From: Bacteroidaceae bacterium
GTDB lineage: Bacteria > Bacteroidota > Bacteroidia > Bacteroidales > Bacteroidaceae
DNA: 61,256 nucleotides
Reading direction: 5' to 3'
Assembly: GCA_017526905.1 (NCBI GenBank)
Contig: JAFXQT010000065.1
Span: forward strand, 1-61,256
The notes beneath the pieces are model-generated. The model ran no database searches. It was not told the DNA's origin and was given only the letters and a program-made list of their open reading frames with translations. This document shows, one piece after another, positions 16,746 through 25,992 of this stretch; position 1 is the stretch's first letter; every line of letters begins with the position of its first letter. A program made the position numbers and the translations under genes.

Positions 16746-19100
16746 ATGACAAGAAATGCCTTACTATTACTACTTTGGATGCTGGGCTTGGACATAGCCG
16801 CCCAGCAGCGTTTTACCGTGAGCGGCCACATCATGGAGACGGTATCGTCCGAGACTATGATTGGCGCCACCGTGCGCGATGCCCTATCGGGCAGCGGCAC
16901 GCAGTCCAACGCCTACGGTTTCTACACCCTGACACTACCCGAAGGGGCGGTGGAGCTTAGCTTCTCCTACGCCGGCTATCAGGCTGAGCACCGCAAGTTG
17001 CAACTGACGGCCGATACCGTGATCAACATACAGCTGAAACCCAACGATATGCTGCGCGAAGTGCTGGTGACTACCGACCGCCCCGACGCAGGCATACGTG
17101 CCACGGGCATGGGCGTGACGGATGTGTCGGTGGAACAGATAGCGCACACACCAGCGCTGATGGGCGAGACCGATGTGGTGCGCACATTGCAGCTGCTGCC
17201 TGGTGTGCAGTCTGGAATGAACGGCATGGCCGGCCTATACGTGCGTGGCGGCGGTGGCGACGAGAATCTGATTATGCTGGACGGCACGCCCATCTACAAA
17301 GTGGACCACCTGTTTGGCTTCTTCTCCGTGTTCACGCCCGAGGCCATGAAGAAAGTAACATTCTACAAAGGTTCGTTCCCCGCCCGCTACACCGGGCGCC
17401 TCTCATCGGTAGTGGATGTGCGCACACGCGACGGCGACATGCAGCATTTCCATGGCACGGCCAGCATCGGGCTGCTCACCAGTCGTCTGAACCTGGAAGG
17501 GCCTATTGTGAAGGACCGCACCTCGTTCTGCCTGTCGGCCCGCACCACCTACTGGGACTGGGTGGCACGGCCTTTCATGCCGAGCGACACGAAGTTCAGT
17601 TATAAGTTCTTCGACCTGAACGCCAAACTGAACCACCGATTCTCCGATGCCGACCGCATCTACCTGAGCCTCTATGCCGGGCAGGACAGAATGAAGGACG
17701 ACTATGTGGACACATGGGGCACGCACGACGAAAGTTCGGAAAAGTATGGCAACAATATGCGCTGGGGCAACAACATAGCCTCGCTCAGATGGAACCACGT
17801 GTTTTCCAACAAACTGTTCAGCAACGTGACAGCCTCGTACAACTACTACCACATGAACCTGGAGAGCTATGACGACCTTGTTGAGGGCAGTCGGTTGGAG
17901 AAGTCGCGCACGGCCTACCACTCGAAGATACGCGACTGGACGGCGCAGGTGGACTTCGAATACGACCCTGTGCCACAGCACCGCATCCAGTTTGGCGGCA
18001 GCTTTACCTACCATCGTTTCCAGCCCGAGACCTGGAGCGTTATGGTGAATGAACAGGACAACAATGTTGCCGGTGTGGACACAACCTACAACTCGCCCAA
18101 CCCACCGACGCCCGCTCAGGAATACACGGCCTACGTGGAGGACGACTGGCATGTGGGCCGCCTGCACCTGCGCCCGGGTGTGGTGTTCTCGCTGTTTCAC
18201 GTGCAAGGAAAGAACTACCCCACCCTACAGCCACGACTGGCTGCACGCTACGCCTTCACGGACGCATGGGCTGTGAAGGCCGCCTACACCGACATGGCTC
18301 AGTACATACACCTGCTCACATCCATGCCCATAGCCATGCCCACCGATTTGTGGGTGCCCATTACCCGCAACATCAAGCCCGAGCGTGCTCGCCAGGTCAG
18401 CCTGGGCGGCTACTTCACAGGCTGGAAGGGCTGGGAACTCTCGGCCGAGGTCTATTACAAGGATCTGCGCAATGTGCTGGAGTATCGCGATGGGCTGAGT
18501 TTCCTTGGCTTCTCCGGCTCGTGGGAACAACTGGTGAGCATGGGCCGCGGACGCTCGCGAGGCCTGGAACTAATGGCGCGGCGCACCGAAGGGCGCACCA
18601 CTGGCTGGGTGGCCTATACACTGGCACGCAGCGACCGTAAGTTTGACAAGGACAGCGGCGTGAACGCCGGAGAATGGTTTCCGCATGCCTACGACCGCCG
18701 GCACACGCTGAACCTTGTGGTCAACCACAAGTTCAGCCACAAACTGGACTTAGATGCCACATGGATGTTCCATTCCGGCGAAGCCGCCACGGTTGCCACG
18801 CAACGCGAAACAATCCTCTACCCATCGGGGGCAGAAGAAATAGCCTACTACGTGCCCAGCCGCAACAACTACCGCTTGCCGCCCAGCCACACGCTCTCGC
18901 TGGGGCTCAACATGCGACGGAAGCTGAAATGCGGCGCGCTGCGCACATGGAACATCAGCATATACAACGCCTACAACTCCATGAACCCGACATTAGTGTA
19001 TCGTCAGTATTACGGCGAAGGCTACGCGGGCGAAGAGAAACTCGTCAAATACACCCTGCTACCCATCATCCCTTCTTTCACCCTCACTTACAAGTGGTAA
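16746..19100 (+). CDS. TonB-dependent outer-membrane receptor
   Basis: A 784-residue TonB-dependent receptor. A signal peptide runs to about residue 20 (AAQQ). Residues about 22-105 form a carboxypeptidase-regulatory-like domain (VSGHIMETVSSETMIGATVRD). The plug has LYVRGGGGDENLIMLDGTPI. The rest is a 22-strand-type barrel ending in a C-terminal aromatic (LTYKW). The start at 16746 gives the signal peptide and follows a -7 box. The gene just downstream is its DUF4249 lipoprotein partner, a pairing distinct from SusC/D. The substrate is unknown. Confidence 0.93.
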   Translation: MTRNALLLLLWMLGLDIAAQQRFTVSGHIMETVSSETMIGATVRDALSGSGTQSNAYGFYTLTLPEGAVELSFSYAGYQAEHRKLQLTADTVINIQLKPNDMLREVLVTTDRPDAGIRATGMGVTDVSVEQIAHTPALMGETDVVRTLQLLPGVQSGMNGMAGLYVRGGGGDENLIMLDGTPIYKVDHLFGFFSVFTPEAMKKVTFYKGSFPARYTGRLSSVVDVRTRDGDMQHFHGTASIGLLTSRLNLEGPIVKDRTSFCLSARTTYWDWVARPFMPSDTKFSYKFFDLNAKLNHRFSDADRIYLSLYAGQDRMKDDYVDTWGTHDESSEKYGNNMRWGNNIASLRWNHVFSNKLFSNVTASYNYYHMNLESYDDLVEGSRLEKSRTAYHSKIRDWTAQVDFEYDPVPQHRIQFGGSFTYHRFQPETWSVMVNEQDNNVAGVDTTYNSPNPPTPAQEYTAYVEDDWHVGRLHLRPGVVFSLFHVQGKNYPTLQPRLAARYAFTDAWAVKAAYTDMAQYIHLLTSMPIAMPTDLWVPITRNIKPERARQVSLGGYFTGWKGWELSAEVYYKDLRNVLEYRDGLSFLGFSGSWEQLVSMGRGRSRGLELMARRTEGRTTGWVAYTLARSDRKFDKDSGVNAGEWFPHAYDRRHTLNLVVNHKFSHKLDLDATWMFHSGEAATVATQRETILYPSGAEEIAYYVPSRNNYRLPPSHTLSLGLNMRRKLKCGALRTWNISIYNAYNSMNPTLVYRQYYGEGYAGEEKLVKYTLLPIIPSFTLTYKW

Positions 19101-19103
19101 CAA

Positions 19104-20216
19104 ATGAACGCACGAACAATCATGAGCAGCCACATGGCTCTGCTCGCCCTGATACTAATCCTGCCTTTCCTCGCATCCTGCGAGAACCACATTGACCTGC
19201 GCCCCGACAGCCAAGGGGCTCACCTGTGCCTGAACGCCTATATCGATGCCGACAGCCTGCAACACCAGCTGCTGGTAACACTGACGGGGGCCCACCAGCC
19301 GACCAAGGTAAGCGGTGCTCACGTGATGGTGAGCATCAACGGCACGCCTGAAACAGAAGCCGTGGAAAATAACTACCACCAAGGCTACTATGAGTTTTCG
19401 GCCCGATTCAGCCCAGGTGACCTGGTACGCATAGAAGTGCTGACAGCCGATGGCGCACACATGGCCTTCGCCGAGGAATACGTGCCTCGGCCCGCCGAAC
19501 TGGAGGACGTGGCGCCACGCCTCATCGAAGGCTACACCTCCTACGAGGCCTATAATGAATATGGTGCCTATCTGCAGCAGGTCGATGCCTATCAGCTCAG
19601 GCTCCGCATCAACGATGCGTCGGAAACGCCCGACTACTACCAATTGCACACGAACTGGCACATCCACCATTACTTTGCACAGCAGTACCCCTGGCGCGGG
19701 GAGGAGTGGGAAGTGAACGAGCAGGACTATCGGCAGGAAGGGCGCTTTGATGGTAACCAAGACCCCATCTTCATGGAAGGGCACACCATCACCTCCGGCG
19801 GCGACTTTGACTTCCCCTCGCTGGGGCACATCGAGAATAAACAAGGGGTGTTCTCCGACCGCCTCTTTAACGGCAAGGAAGCCACAGTAACCATCTATGA
19901 AACCGTGCCAAACGTGTTCCTGAAGAAAAGCGAGCCACAGGACGAGCATCACAGCGATGAAAGCGAGGGTGGCATCTACCAGACACGTGTAAAAGAGCAT
20001 TATAGCGGCACGCTGACGGTGACATTGGAAACCATCTCGGCTTCGGAATACTACTACCTGAAAGCGCTGAACACGCGCGACTCCGATGTTTATGACGACA
20101 CCAGCGACCTGACCGGCCCCATCAAGACACCCACCAACGTGCACGGAGGTTCGGGCATGGTGGGATTCCACACCTCGCGGTCGGTGACACTACCATTGTA
20201 TCGCCCTGAAGAGTAG
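19104..20216 (+). CDS. DUF4249-type lipoprotein paired with TonB receptor
   Basis: A 370-residue lipoprotein (lipobox FLASC, C26) of the DUF4249 type, found next to TonB receptors in Bacteroidetes and thought to act as the surface partner of the receptor. An early strand reads CLNAYIDADSLQHQLLVTLT, followed by alternating beta strands, and a late TPTNVHGGSGMVGF motif is typical of the family. It starts 3 bases after the receptor stop codon and is surely co-transcribed with it. The function is inferred from the pairing. Confidence 0.85.
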   Translation: MNARTIMSSHMALLALILILPFLASCENHIDLRPDSQGAHLCLNAYIDADSLQHQLLVTLTGAHQPTKVSGAHVMVSINGTPETEAVENNYHQGYYEFSARFSPGDLVRIEVLTADGAHMAFAEEYVPRPAELEDVAPRLIEGYTSYEAYNEYGAYLQQVDAYQLRLRINDASETPDYYQLHTNWHIHHYFAQQYPWRGEEWEVNEQDYRQEGRFDGNQDPIFMEGHTITSGGDFDFPSLGHIENKQGVFSDRLFNGKEATVTIYETVPNVFLKKSEPQDEHHSDESEGGIYQTRVKEHYSGTLTVTLETISASEYYYLKALNTRDSDVYDDTSDLTGPIKTPTNVHGGSGMVGFHTSRSVTLPLYRPEE

Positions 20217-20225
20217 TGCTGACGC

Positions 20226-20555
20226 TCAAGGCCGTGATTTCAGATAGTGAACCCAAGCGAAGAGCCTGCGCTGTTGCAGATAGCGGGGATTGTGCTGGTG
20301 CTGATAGGCTTCGCGCTCGAATGAGATGGCATAGTAGGCCTGAAGAGGACTGCGGTATTGCAAGAGCCGCACGAGCCATTCAAGAAGATACCAAAGGTAG
20401 AAACCAAGGAAGAGGAGTTCGCGCATCTGACGTGTGTGAATGCGCTCGTGCCTCAGCCCTGTGGGGGTGAGGTGCTGGCCCCTGCGTACAAAAATGAAGC
20501 CAAAGAGATTGATGGCTACGAAGGAGCCAAAAGGGATGAAGCGATTGTAGATCAT
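20226..20555 (-). CDS. Small membrane protein with HExxH motif, coupled to dnaX
   Basis: A 109-residue protein with two hydrophobic segments (about 7-24 and 46-64). Between them is HERIH (H36-E37-R-I-H40), a match to the zincin HExxH motif. A later SFEREAY offers E80 or E82 as a possible third zinc ligand, giving the order of a gluzincin in very little sequence. The ATG at 20555 overlaps the dnaX stop by 4 bases, so translation is coupled. An in-frame GTG 19 codons upstream is not used here because it lies inside dnaX. Activity is unproven; it could be a minimal membrane metallopeptidase. Confidence 0.75.
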   Translation of the reverse strand: MIYNRFIPFGSFVAINLFGFIFVRRGQHLTPTGLRHERIHTRQMRELLFLGFYLWYLLEWLVRLLQYRSPLQAYYAISFEREAYQHQHNPRYLQQRRLFAWVHYLKSRP

Positions 20556-22369
20556 TGCAACTCGAGCTTGAAGGTCTTGCCGAGTGTGATGAGGGAGGGA
20601 TTGAGGTCGCACAGATGACGCAGTTGCGAGCGCTTGTCCAGGACGTGGGTCTGCTCCTGACGCTCGGGCACGCGAACATGAAGCTCAAACTGGCTGTTCT
20701 GCAGGTCGGCCCTGAGGAAGCGAAGGATAGCATCCAACATCGCCTGCAACCGCTGTGCGACTACGGTATTCTCGGCTATGACGTAAGCAGTGTGCGAATC
20801 GTGCAGTTGTGGCTGCATGATACGCATGCGCTGGGCCATGGCCGTTTCTTCGCGTGGAAGGGTGTTGATAAAGCGCTGCCAACTGACAAGAAGTGCATCC
20901 TGCTGCACCGGCTTGTCTTGTCCAGACGAAAGGCTGACAGGGGTCGGTTCGGCCTGTATAGGCTGGGGAGCAGTTTCGGCACTGGGAACCGCATTCTTAT
21001 GGAAAATACTGGGACCGCCCAATGTTCCGAGTTTGAAGCTACGCGGGGAAGCTGCCTGTGGAGCCGATGATGCTGAGGATGGTGCAGACGGCCGCTCGGA
21101 AACGGGTGCAGCATGAGTGACGGGACGAGAGGTGGGGACTGCAGGCTGAGCAGTGGTGTGCGCAGGTTGCTGTGGCTGAGCCACGCCGGCTGCGGCAGCA
21201 GGGGTTCCTGCTGTCGTGAGGTGCGCAAAGATGGGTTTAAGCTTACGTATGGGGCGGCGCCCCGCGGCAGGGTCATCATCGTCCAGTTGCGCGCATTCAA
21301 TGAGCGTGAGTTCTATCTGCAAGCGCTTGTTGCGGCTATTGCGGTAGGCTTGGTCGCAGTTGTTGCACAGACGGATGGCGCTATAGAGCCATGTAGTCTT
21401 GCAGTGCTGAGCCTGTGCAACATAGCGCTGACGGATATCATCGGTGACGTCCAAAAGGGAGGCTGTCTGCGGATCCTTGGAAACGAGGACATCGCGCAGG
21501 TGGCTGGCGAGGCCGCTTATGAAGGGGCCGCCCTCAAAGCCTTTGCCGAGCACATCGTTGAAAAGGAGAAGGCACTCGGTTACTTTCTTCTGGAGCATGA
21601 AGTCAACGAGACGGAAATAGTAGTCATAGTCCAGGACGTTGAGGTTGCGTATGACTTGCTGATAAGTGATGTTGCCACCGGTAAAGCTGACCACTTGGTC
21701 GAATATACTGAGTGCATCGCGCATGCCGCCGTCGGCCTTCTGTGCAATCACGTTGAGTGCTGCTGGCTCGTAGGTGTAGCCTTCCTGCTGCGCCACATGT
21801 TCGAGATGGCGGATGGTGTTCTGAACACTCATGCGCTGGAAGTCGTAGATCTGGCAGCGTGAAAGGATGGTGGGTAGGATCTTGTGCTTTTCGGTAGTGG
21901 CAAGGATGAAGATAGCATGTGCTGGCGGTTCTTCCAATGTCTTGAGGAAGGCGTTGAATGCAGATGCAGAGAGCATGTGAACCTCGTCGATGATAAACAC
22001 CTTGTATTTCCCAATCTGAGGCGGTATGCGCACTTGTTCTATAAGCTGACGGATGTCATCGACTGAGTTGTTGGATGCAGCATCGAGCTCATGAATATTC
22101 ATGGAGCGGCCTTCGTTGAAGGCCTGACAGGATTCGCACTGGTTGCATGCCTCGCCATCGGCCTGCGGATTGAGGCAGTTGATGGTTTTGGCAAAGATAC
22201 GCGCACAAGTGGTCTTACCGACGCCACGCGGTCCGCAGAAGAGGTAGGCATGTGCGAGCTTACCTGTGCGAATGGCATTTTTCAGCGTAGTGGCTATGGC
22301 CTCTTGCCCGACCACCGAGTCGAAGGTAGTGGGGCGATACTTGCGCGCGGAAACGATATATTCGGACAT
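20552..22369 (-). CDS. dnaX: DNA polymerase III subunit gamma/tau
   Basis: A 605-residue clamp-loader subunit. The Walker A GPRGVGKTT is at residues 46-54. The zinc site is C65, C75, C78, C81. FIIDEVHMLSASAFNAFLK holds Walker B, and LSRCQIYDFQR follows the sensor-1 region. Residues about 390-470 are a Pro/Ala/Ser-rich linker, and the final 120 residues form a tau-like C-terminal domain, so this is the long form. I saw no obvious frameshift slip site. The stop overlaps the next small gene (ATGA). Confidence 0.96.
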   Translation of the reverse strand: MSEYIVSARKYRPTTFDSVVGQEAIATTLKNAIRTGKLAHAYLFCGPRGVGKTTCARIFAKTINCLNPQADGEACNQCESCQAFNEGRSMNIHELDAASNNSVDDIRQLIEQVRIPPQIGKYKVFIIDEVHMLSASAFNAFLKTLEEPPAHAIFILATTEKHKILPTILSRCQIYDFQRMSVQNTIRHLEHVAQQEGYTYEPAALNVIAQKADGGMRDALSIFDQVVSFTGGNITYQQVIRNLNVLDYDYYFRLVDFMLQKKVTECLLLFNDVLGKGFEGGPFISGLASHLRDVLVSKDPQTASLLDVTDDIRQRYVAQAQHCKTTWLYSAIRLCNNCDQAYRNSRNKRLQIELTLIECAQLDDDDPAAGRRPIRKLKPIFAHLTTAGTPAAAAGVAQPQQPAHTTAQPAVPTSRPVTHAAPVSERPSAPSSASSAPQAASPRSFKLGTLGGPSIFHKNAVPSAETAPQPIQAEPTPVSLSSGQDKPVQQDALLVSWQRFINTLPREETAMAQRMRIMQPQLHDSHTAYVIAENTVVAQRLQAMLDAILRFLRADLQNSQFELHVRVPERQEQTHVLDKRSQLRHLCDLNPSLITLGKTFKLELQ

Positions 22370-22630
22370 GATGATTGAAGATTAGCAGAGTGGCCGGCAC
22401 CGGCCCCCCTTGAATATTATAGTTGATGCGTTGCAGGGCAAAGCGCCACCCATTCAGCCCCGTCAACAAGGATGCCTGGCACCTGAAGAAGCGACGAGCA
22501 GACGGTTGAGGGACGGCGGGGTGGAATATTTTGCCCCCTTTTCGCGGCCAAAAGTACAAAAAAAGTCTAAAAGTAGCCACTTTTATTCGCTTTTTTCGCT
22601 GTTGTCTCACCATTATTCACAATTAACCCT

Positions 22631-22638
22631 TATCTTTG
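22631..22638 (+). promoter_or_regulatory. -7 element of the ftsB-like operon
   Basis: TATCTTTG, followed by ccaca, lies 26 bases before the ATG at 22665. A possible TTG at 22602-22604 is the only nearby -33 candidate. It would drive the forward run that ends at 26895. Confidence 0.6.
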
Positions 22639-22664
22639 CCACAGAAAAATAAAGGAGTACTATT

Positions 22665-23150
22665 ATGGGACGCTTAAACAGCATCTGGAATTTTGTGAGG
22701 CAACACAAGTATGCTTTTGCCATACTTGTCTTCTTGCTTATCATTGGCATCGTAGATGAAAACAGTTGGTATGTACGCTATCAGCGTAAGATGGAAATCG
22801 GCCGCTTGCGCGAGCAGATAGACAAATACCAGGCCCAATATGAGGCTGACACCCGGGCCCTGAACGCCTTAATCGGAGATGCCCAAGAAGTGGAAAAGGT
22901 AGCCCGCGAGCGCTACTATATGAAACGCCCGAACGAAGATGTCTTCGTGTTTGTGGACGAGGGCAGCTTTGAGGTGCAGCAACCGATGGAACGTCCGGCC
23001 GACCACCCAGTGCCGGCACTGCCCGGCGAACAAGCGCAAGCACTTCCTGAAGGCACGCAGCAACCGACTCAGAGCGCGCAGCCTGCCACAGAGGGGCCGG
23101 ACATAGACACGAACAATAAACAACAGCCTACAAATGCAGCTACTAACTAA
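22665..23150 (+). CDS. FtsB/DivIC-type septum formation initiator
   Basis: A 161-residue bitopic membrane protein of the FtsB/DivIC family, part of the divisome complex with FtsL and FtsQ. A short cytoplasmic N terminus is followed by a transmembrane helix (about 15-32), a coiled coil (about 38-70) and the family motif VEKVARERYYMKRPNEDVFVF. The tail beyond residue 100 is a Pro/Gln/Ala-rich extension without clear structure. It overlaps the next gene by 17 bases. Confidence 0.9.
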   Translation: MGRLNSIWNFVRQHKYAFAILVFLLIIGIVDENSWYVRYQRKMEIGRLREQIDKYQAQYEADTRALNALIGDAQEVEKVARERYYMKRPNEDVFVFVDEGSFEVQQPMERPADHPVPALPGEQAQALPEGTQQPTQSAQPATEGPDIDTNNKQQPTNAATN

Positions 23151-23511
23151 GACACAAGATGTGATATTAAAGATAGGCGGCATCCTACTGATTGCAGGTG
23201 CCGCATTATATATGTTCTTCCCCCTGGCTGCTTTCTGTATCTTCACCGCAGGTGTTTTGGCCTTCGGATGCATGCAGATGCTTCAGGCTTACAATGGGAA
23301 TAATTTCATCATCCGCCGTCTGCGCCGCCAACAGTTGCTTGGAGTGATAGCGCTCCTGCTGGCCGCCTGCTGCATGTGCATGCAAACCTTCCACTTTGGC
23401 TTTGCCATTCGCAACGAGTGGGTGGTGTGCCTGACCATCGGAGCGATACTGGAACTGTGGACCGCTTTTCGCATCCCTCTCGAACTGGAGAAGGAAAGAA
23501 AAGGAAAGTGA
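23134..23511 (+). CDS. Four-helix membrane protein of unknown function
   Basis: A 125-residue protein with four hydrophobic segments (about 12-30, 31-48, 69-86, 94-112) and short loops. It starts inside the end of the FtsB-like gene (17-base overlap), so the two are coupled. No motif is recognisable. Its place between a divisome gene and plsC hints at an envelope role, but that is inference only. Confidence 0.8.
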   Translation: MQLLTKTQDVILKIGGILLIAGAALYMFFPLAAFCIFTAGVLAFGCMQMLQAYNGNNFIIRRLRRQQLLGVIALLLAACCMCMQTFHFGFAIRNEWVVCLTIGAILELWTAFRIPLELEKERKGK

Positions 23512-23545
23512 AAAGTGAAAAATGAAAAGTGAAAAATAAGAGTTA
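23510..23545. repeat. Short A-rich quasi-repeat
   Basis: gtgaaaagtgaaaaatgaaaagtgaaaaat is a repeat of gtgaaaa/atgaaaa units directly after the membrane-protein gene. The following bases to 23643 are a low-complexity run of ttcaacctttaacatt type like that before ilvC. Confidence 0.7.
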
Positions 23546-23643
23546 CTGACAAGGTTTCTACGAGAAGAGCCTCGGACGGCTCTTGCACTCAACAGCCTTC
23601 AATCAACAAATCTCAGCCTTCAACCTTTAACATTCGACCTTCA

Positions 23644-24357
23644 ATGCTCTACCGTCTCTACCAGCTTTTCATTGCAGCCCCCATTCTGCTGCTGCTGACC
23701 ATTCTCACAGCCTTGGCCACAATTGTGGGTTGCGCTGTTGGGAATGCCTCCTGGTGGAGTTACTACCCCGGCAAGATATGGTCGCGAGCCATGATTCGTG
23801 TGCTGTTGCTGCCTGTGCATGTGAAAGGCCGCGAACACATGGATCCCTCACAGAGCTACGTTATCGTGGCCAACCACCAAGGAGCATTCGACATTTTCCT
23901 TGCTTATGGTTTCCTAAACCGTCACTTCAAGTGGGTGATGAAACAGTCGCTACGCAACATCCCGTTGGTTGGACGTGCGTGTGAGGCTGCCGATTTCATC
24001 TTCATCGACCACCATCCCAAAAAGATACAAGAGTCGCAAGCACGCGCACGCCGCATCCTGCAAGGAGGCATGAGCGTGATGGTGTTCCCGGAAGGAGCAC
24101 GCACATGGGACGGGCAAATGATCCCGTTCAAACGCGGTGCCTTCCAGTTGGCCTGCGACCTGCATTTACCTGTACTGCCCATCACCATCAACGGCCCCTT
24201 CAAGGTATTGCCACGCTCGGCCGGCTTCAACTTCGTGCATTGGGCTCCCTTGTCACTTACCATTCACGAGCCCCTGTTGCCTCAGGGCACCGACGCCGAT
24301 GCCGAACGCTCCCTGATGACACAGGCTCAGTCCGTTATCCAAACTGCATGTCTATGA
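23644..24357 (+). CDS. plsC: 1-acyl-sn-glycerol-3-phosphate acyltransferase
   Basis: A 237-residue membrane-bound acyltransferase making phosphatidic acid from lysophosphatidic acid. Block I is NHQGAFD (N77, H78, D83), giving the HX4D catalytic pair. Block III is FPEGAR (from F148), where most relatives have FPEGT/S. An N-terminal hydrophobic helix anchors it. Its stop overlaps the next lipoprotein start by 4 bases (ATGA), so they are coupled. Confidence 0.93.
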   Translation: MLYRLYQLFIAAPILLLLTILTALATIVGCAVGNASWWSYYPGKIWSRAMIRVLLLPVHVKGREHMDPSQSYVIVANHQGAFDIFLAYGFLNRHFKWVMKQSLRNIPLVGRACEAADFIFIDHHPKKIQESQARARRILQGGMSVMVFPEGARTWDGQMIPFKRGAFQLACDLHLPVLPITINGPFKVLPRSAGFNFVHWAPLSLTIHEPLLPQGTDADAERSLMTQAQSVIQTACL

Positions 24358-25049
24358 AAAAGTTCTTCGGGTTCTTTCTATTAGCCTCCCTCTTTCTGGC
24401 ATCGTGCCAAAAGCGTCCCTATATACAAGGCACAACCTCTATTTCCGACTTAGAAGGGCGCATGCTCTATCTGAAGATCTATGCCGACGGCGACCTTCGC
24501 GACATCGACTCCACACGCATCGTACACGGTAAGTTCCAGTTCACTGGAGACGTTGATTCAACGGTGATGGCCAACCTCTTTTTGGAGGACATGAGCCTGA
24601 TGCCCATCGTGATTGACGAGAACGTGCTGCAGGTGTCGCTAAGCGAGAATGAGCGACAGATCAAAGGGTCGGCCCTGAACGACTCTCTCTTAGCCTTTGC
24701 AGAACGCAAGAGCGTGCTGGACGAGAAACTGGAGGAGATACCACACCGCGAGAGCCAGATGATCATGGACGGCTACGACCACGCCGAAATCGTGAGCATG
24801 CTCAATGCTGAGATAGACGACCTTACACGCCAACGCTCGGAGATGGTGTCAAGGTTCATCAAAGACAATATGGACAACGTGCTGGGACCCGGTGTCTTTA
24901 TGATTGTCACCTCCAGCCTGCCCTTCCCTGTCCTCACGCCCGAGATTGAAGAGATCCTGGCACTGGCACCGCCCTCGTTTTTGGTCAATGCCTACGTACA
25001 GGACTACATCAAGCTGGCCAAAGAAAACATGGAGAAGATGAACGAGTAG
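24354..25049 (+). CDS. DUF4369-type lipoprotein without thioredoxin domain
   Basis: A 231-residue lipoprotein (MKKFFGFFLLASLFLASC, then QK). The first 110 residues (ISDLEGRMLYLKIY, then DSTRIVHGKFQFTG) match the N-terminal DUF4369 domain that usually precedes a TlpA-like thioredoxin domain. Here the rest is helical, with no CxxC. The start at 24354 is chosen for the ATGA coupling to plsC; a second ATG two codons upstream is possible. It probably acts in the periplasm or outer membrane; its function is unknown. Confidence 0.82.
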   Translation: MKKFFGFFLLASLFLASCQKRPYIQGTTSISDLEGRMLYLKIYADGDLRDIDSTRIVHGKFQFTGDVDSTVMANLFLEDMSLMPIVIDENVLQVSLSENERQIKGSALNDSLLAFAERKSVLDEKLEEIPHRESQMIMDGYDHAEIVSMLNAEIDDLTRQRSEMVSRFIKDNMDNVLGPGVFMIVTSSLPFPVLTPEIEEILALAPPSFLVNAYVQDYIKLAKENMEKMNE

Positions 25050-25053
25050 GGCC

Positions 25054-25947
25054 ATGCTACTGAGCTATCACTATCCGCTCTCCGAGGTTGTCCCCTACAT
25101 CAACTGGTCCTATTTCTTCCATGCGTGGGGATTTCCTGCACGATTTGCATCCATAGCCTATATTCATGGGTGTGACAGTTGTCGTGCCACGTGGCTTGCC
25201 TCGTTTGCCGAAGCCGATCGCAGCCGTGCAGCCGAAGCCATGCAACTGCTGAAGGAAGCCCAACGTTTCCTACGTGTCAACAGCCAAGACTTTCAAAGTC
25301 ATTTCCGCTTCATGCTCTGTGCCTGCCATGCGGAGAATGACGACATCGTGCTCGAGCCCGACGGCACAACGCAGGGAACGGCCCCGATGCGCCTGTCGTT
25401 TCTCCGTCAACAGCAACCTCCCTACCTCTGCTTGGCAGACTTCATCTCGCCTGTCGCAGACAAAGTCGGGCTTTTTGTGGCCTCGGTGGATGCCGGATTT
25501 GAGCGGCTCCCCGACAACGGAGATGACTACCAGCACCTCCTGGCACAGACGCTGGCCGACCGCCTGGCAGAAGCCACCGTGGAAAAAGCACACGAACATG
25601 TTCGCCGCCATGACTGGGGATATGCCATCATGGAGCACCTGTCCATGCCCGAGCTCTTTGCCGAGAAGTTTCAAGGCATACGCCCGGCCGTAGGCTACCC
25701 ATCGCTGCCAGACCAGAGCCTGAACTTCGACCTGGACCGCATCCTGGACTTCGCAGCCATTGGCGTTAGCCTCACCGAAAGCGGAGCCATGCAGCCACAT
25801 GCCAGCGTGAGCGGGCTGATGCTGGCCCACCCAAAAGCCACCTATTTCAGCGTAGGTCCTATTGGTGAGGACCAGCTGGCCGACTACGCTCGGCGCCGGG
25901 GCAGGCCCGCCGATTGGCTCCGCCCCTTCCTGGCAGGAAACCTGTAA
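25054..25947 (+). CDS. Stand-alone MetH activation-domain protein
   Basis: A 297-residue protein whose C-terminal two thirds match the reactivation domain of cobalamin-dependent methionine synthase (MetH), which binds AdoMet to remethylate oxidised B12. RPAVGYPSLPDQS starts at R210 (E. coli MetH has RPAPGYPACPDH), and AMQPHASVSGLMLAHPKATYF follows at about 248-268. The homocysteine, folate and B12 modules are absent, so a separate MetH core must be encoded elsewhere. The gene begins 4 bases after the previous stop. A MetH-activating partner is the best reading. Confidence 0.85.
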   Translation: MLLSYHYPLSEVVPYINWSYFFHAWGFPARFASIAYIHGCDSCRATWLASFAEADRSRAAEAMQLLKEAQRFLRVNSQDFQSHFRFMLCACHAENDDIVLEPDGTTQGTAPMRLSFLRQQQPPYLCLADFISPVADKVGLFVASVDAGFERLPDNGDDYQHLLAQTLADRLAEATVEKAHEHVRRHDWGYAIMEHLSMPELFAEKFQGIRPAVGYPSLPDQSLNFDLDRILDFAAIGVSLTESGAMQPHASVSGLMLAHPKATYFSVGPIGEDQLADYARRRGRPADWLRPFLAGNL

Positions 25948-25992
25948 TACCAAGCACACTAAGCAGACCTAATTAATACCAAAGTGAAAAAA

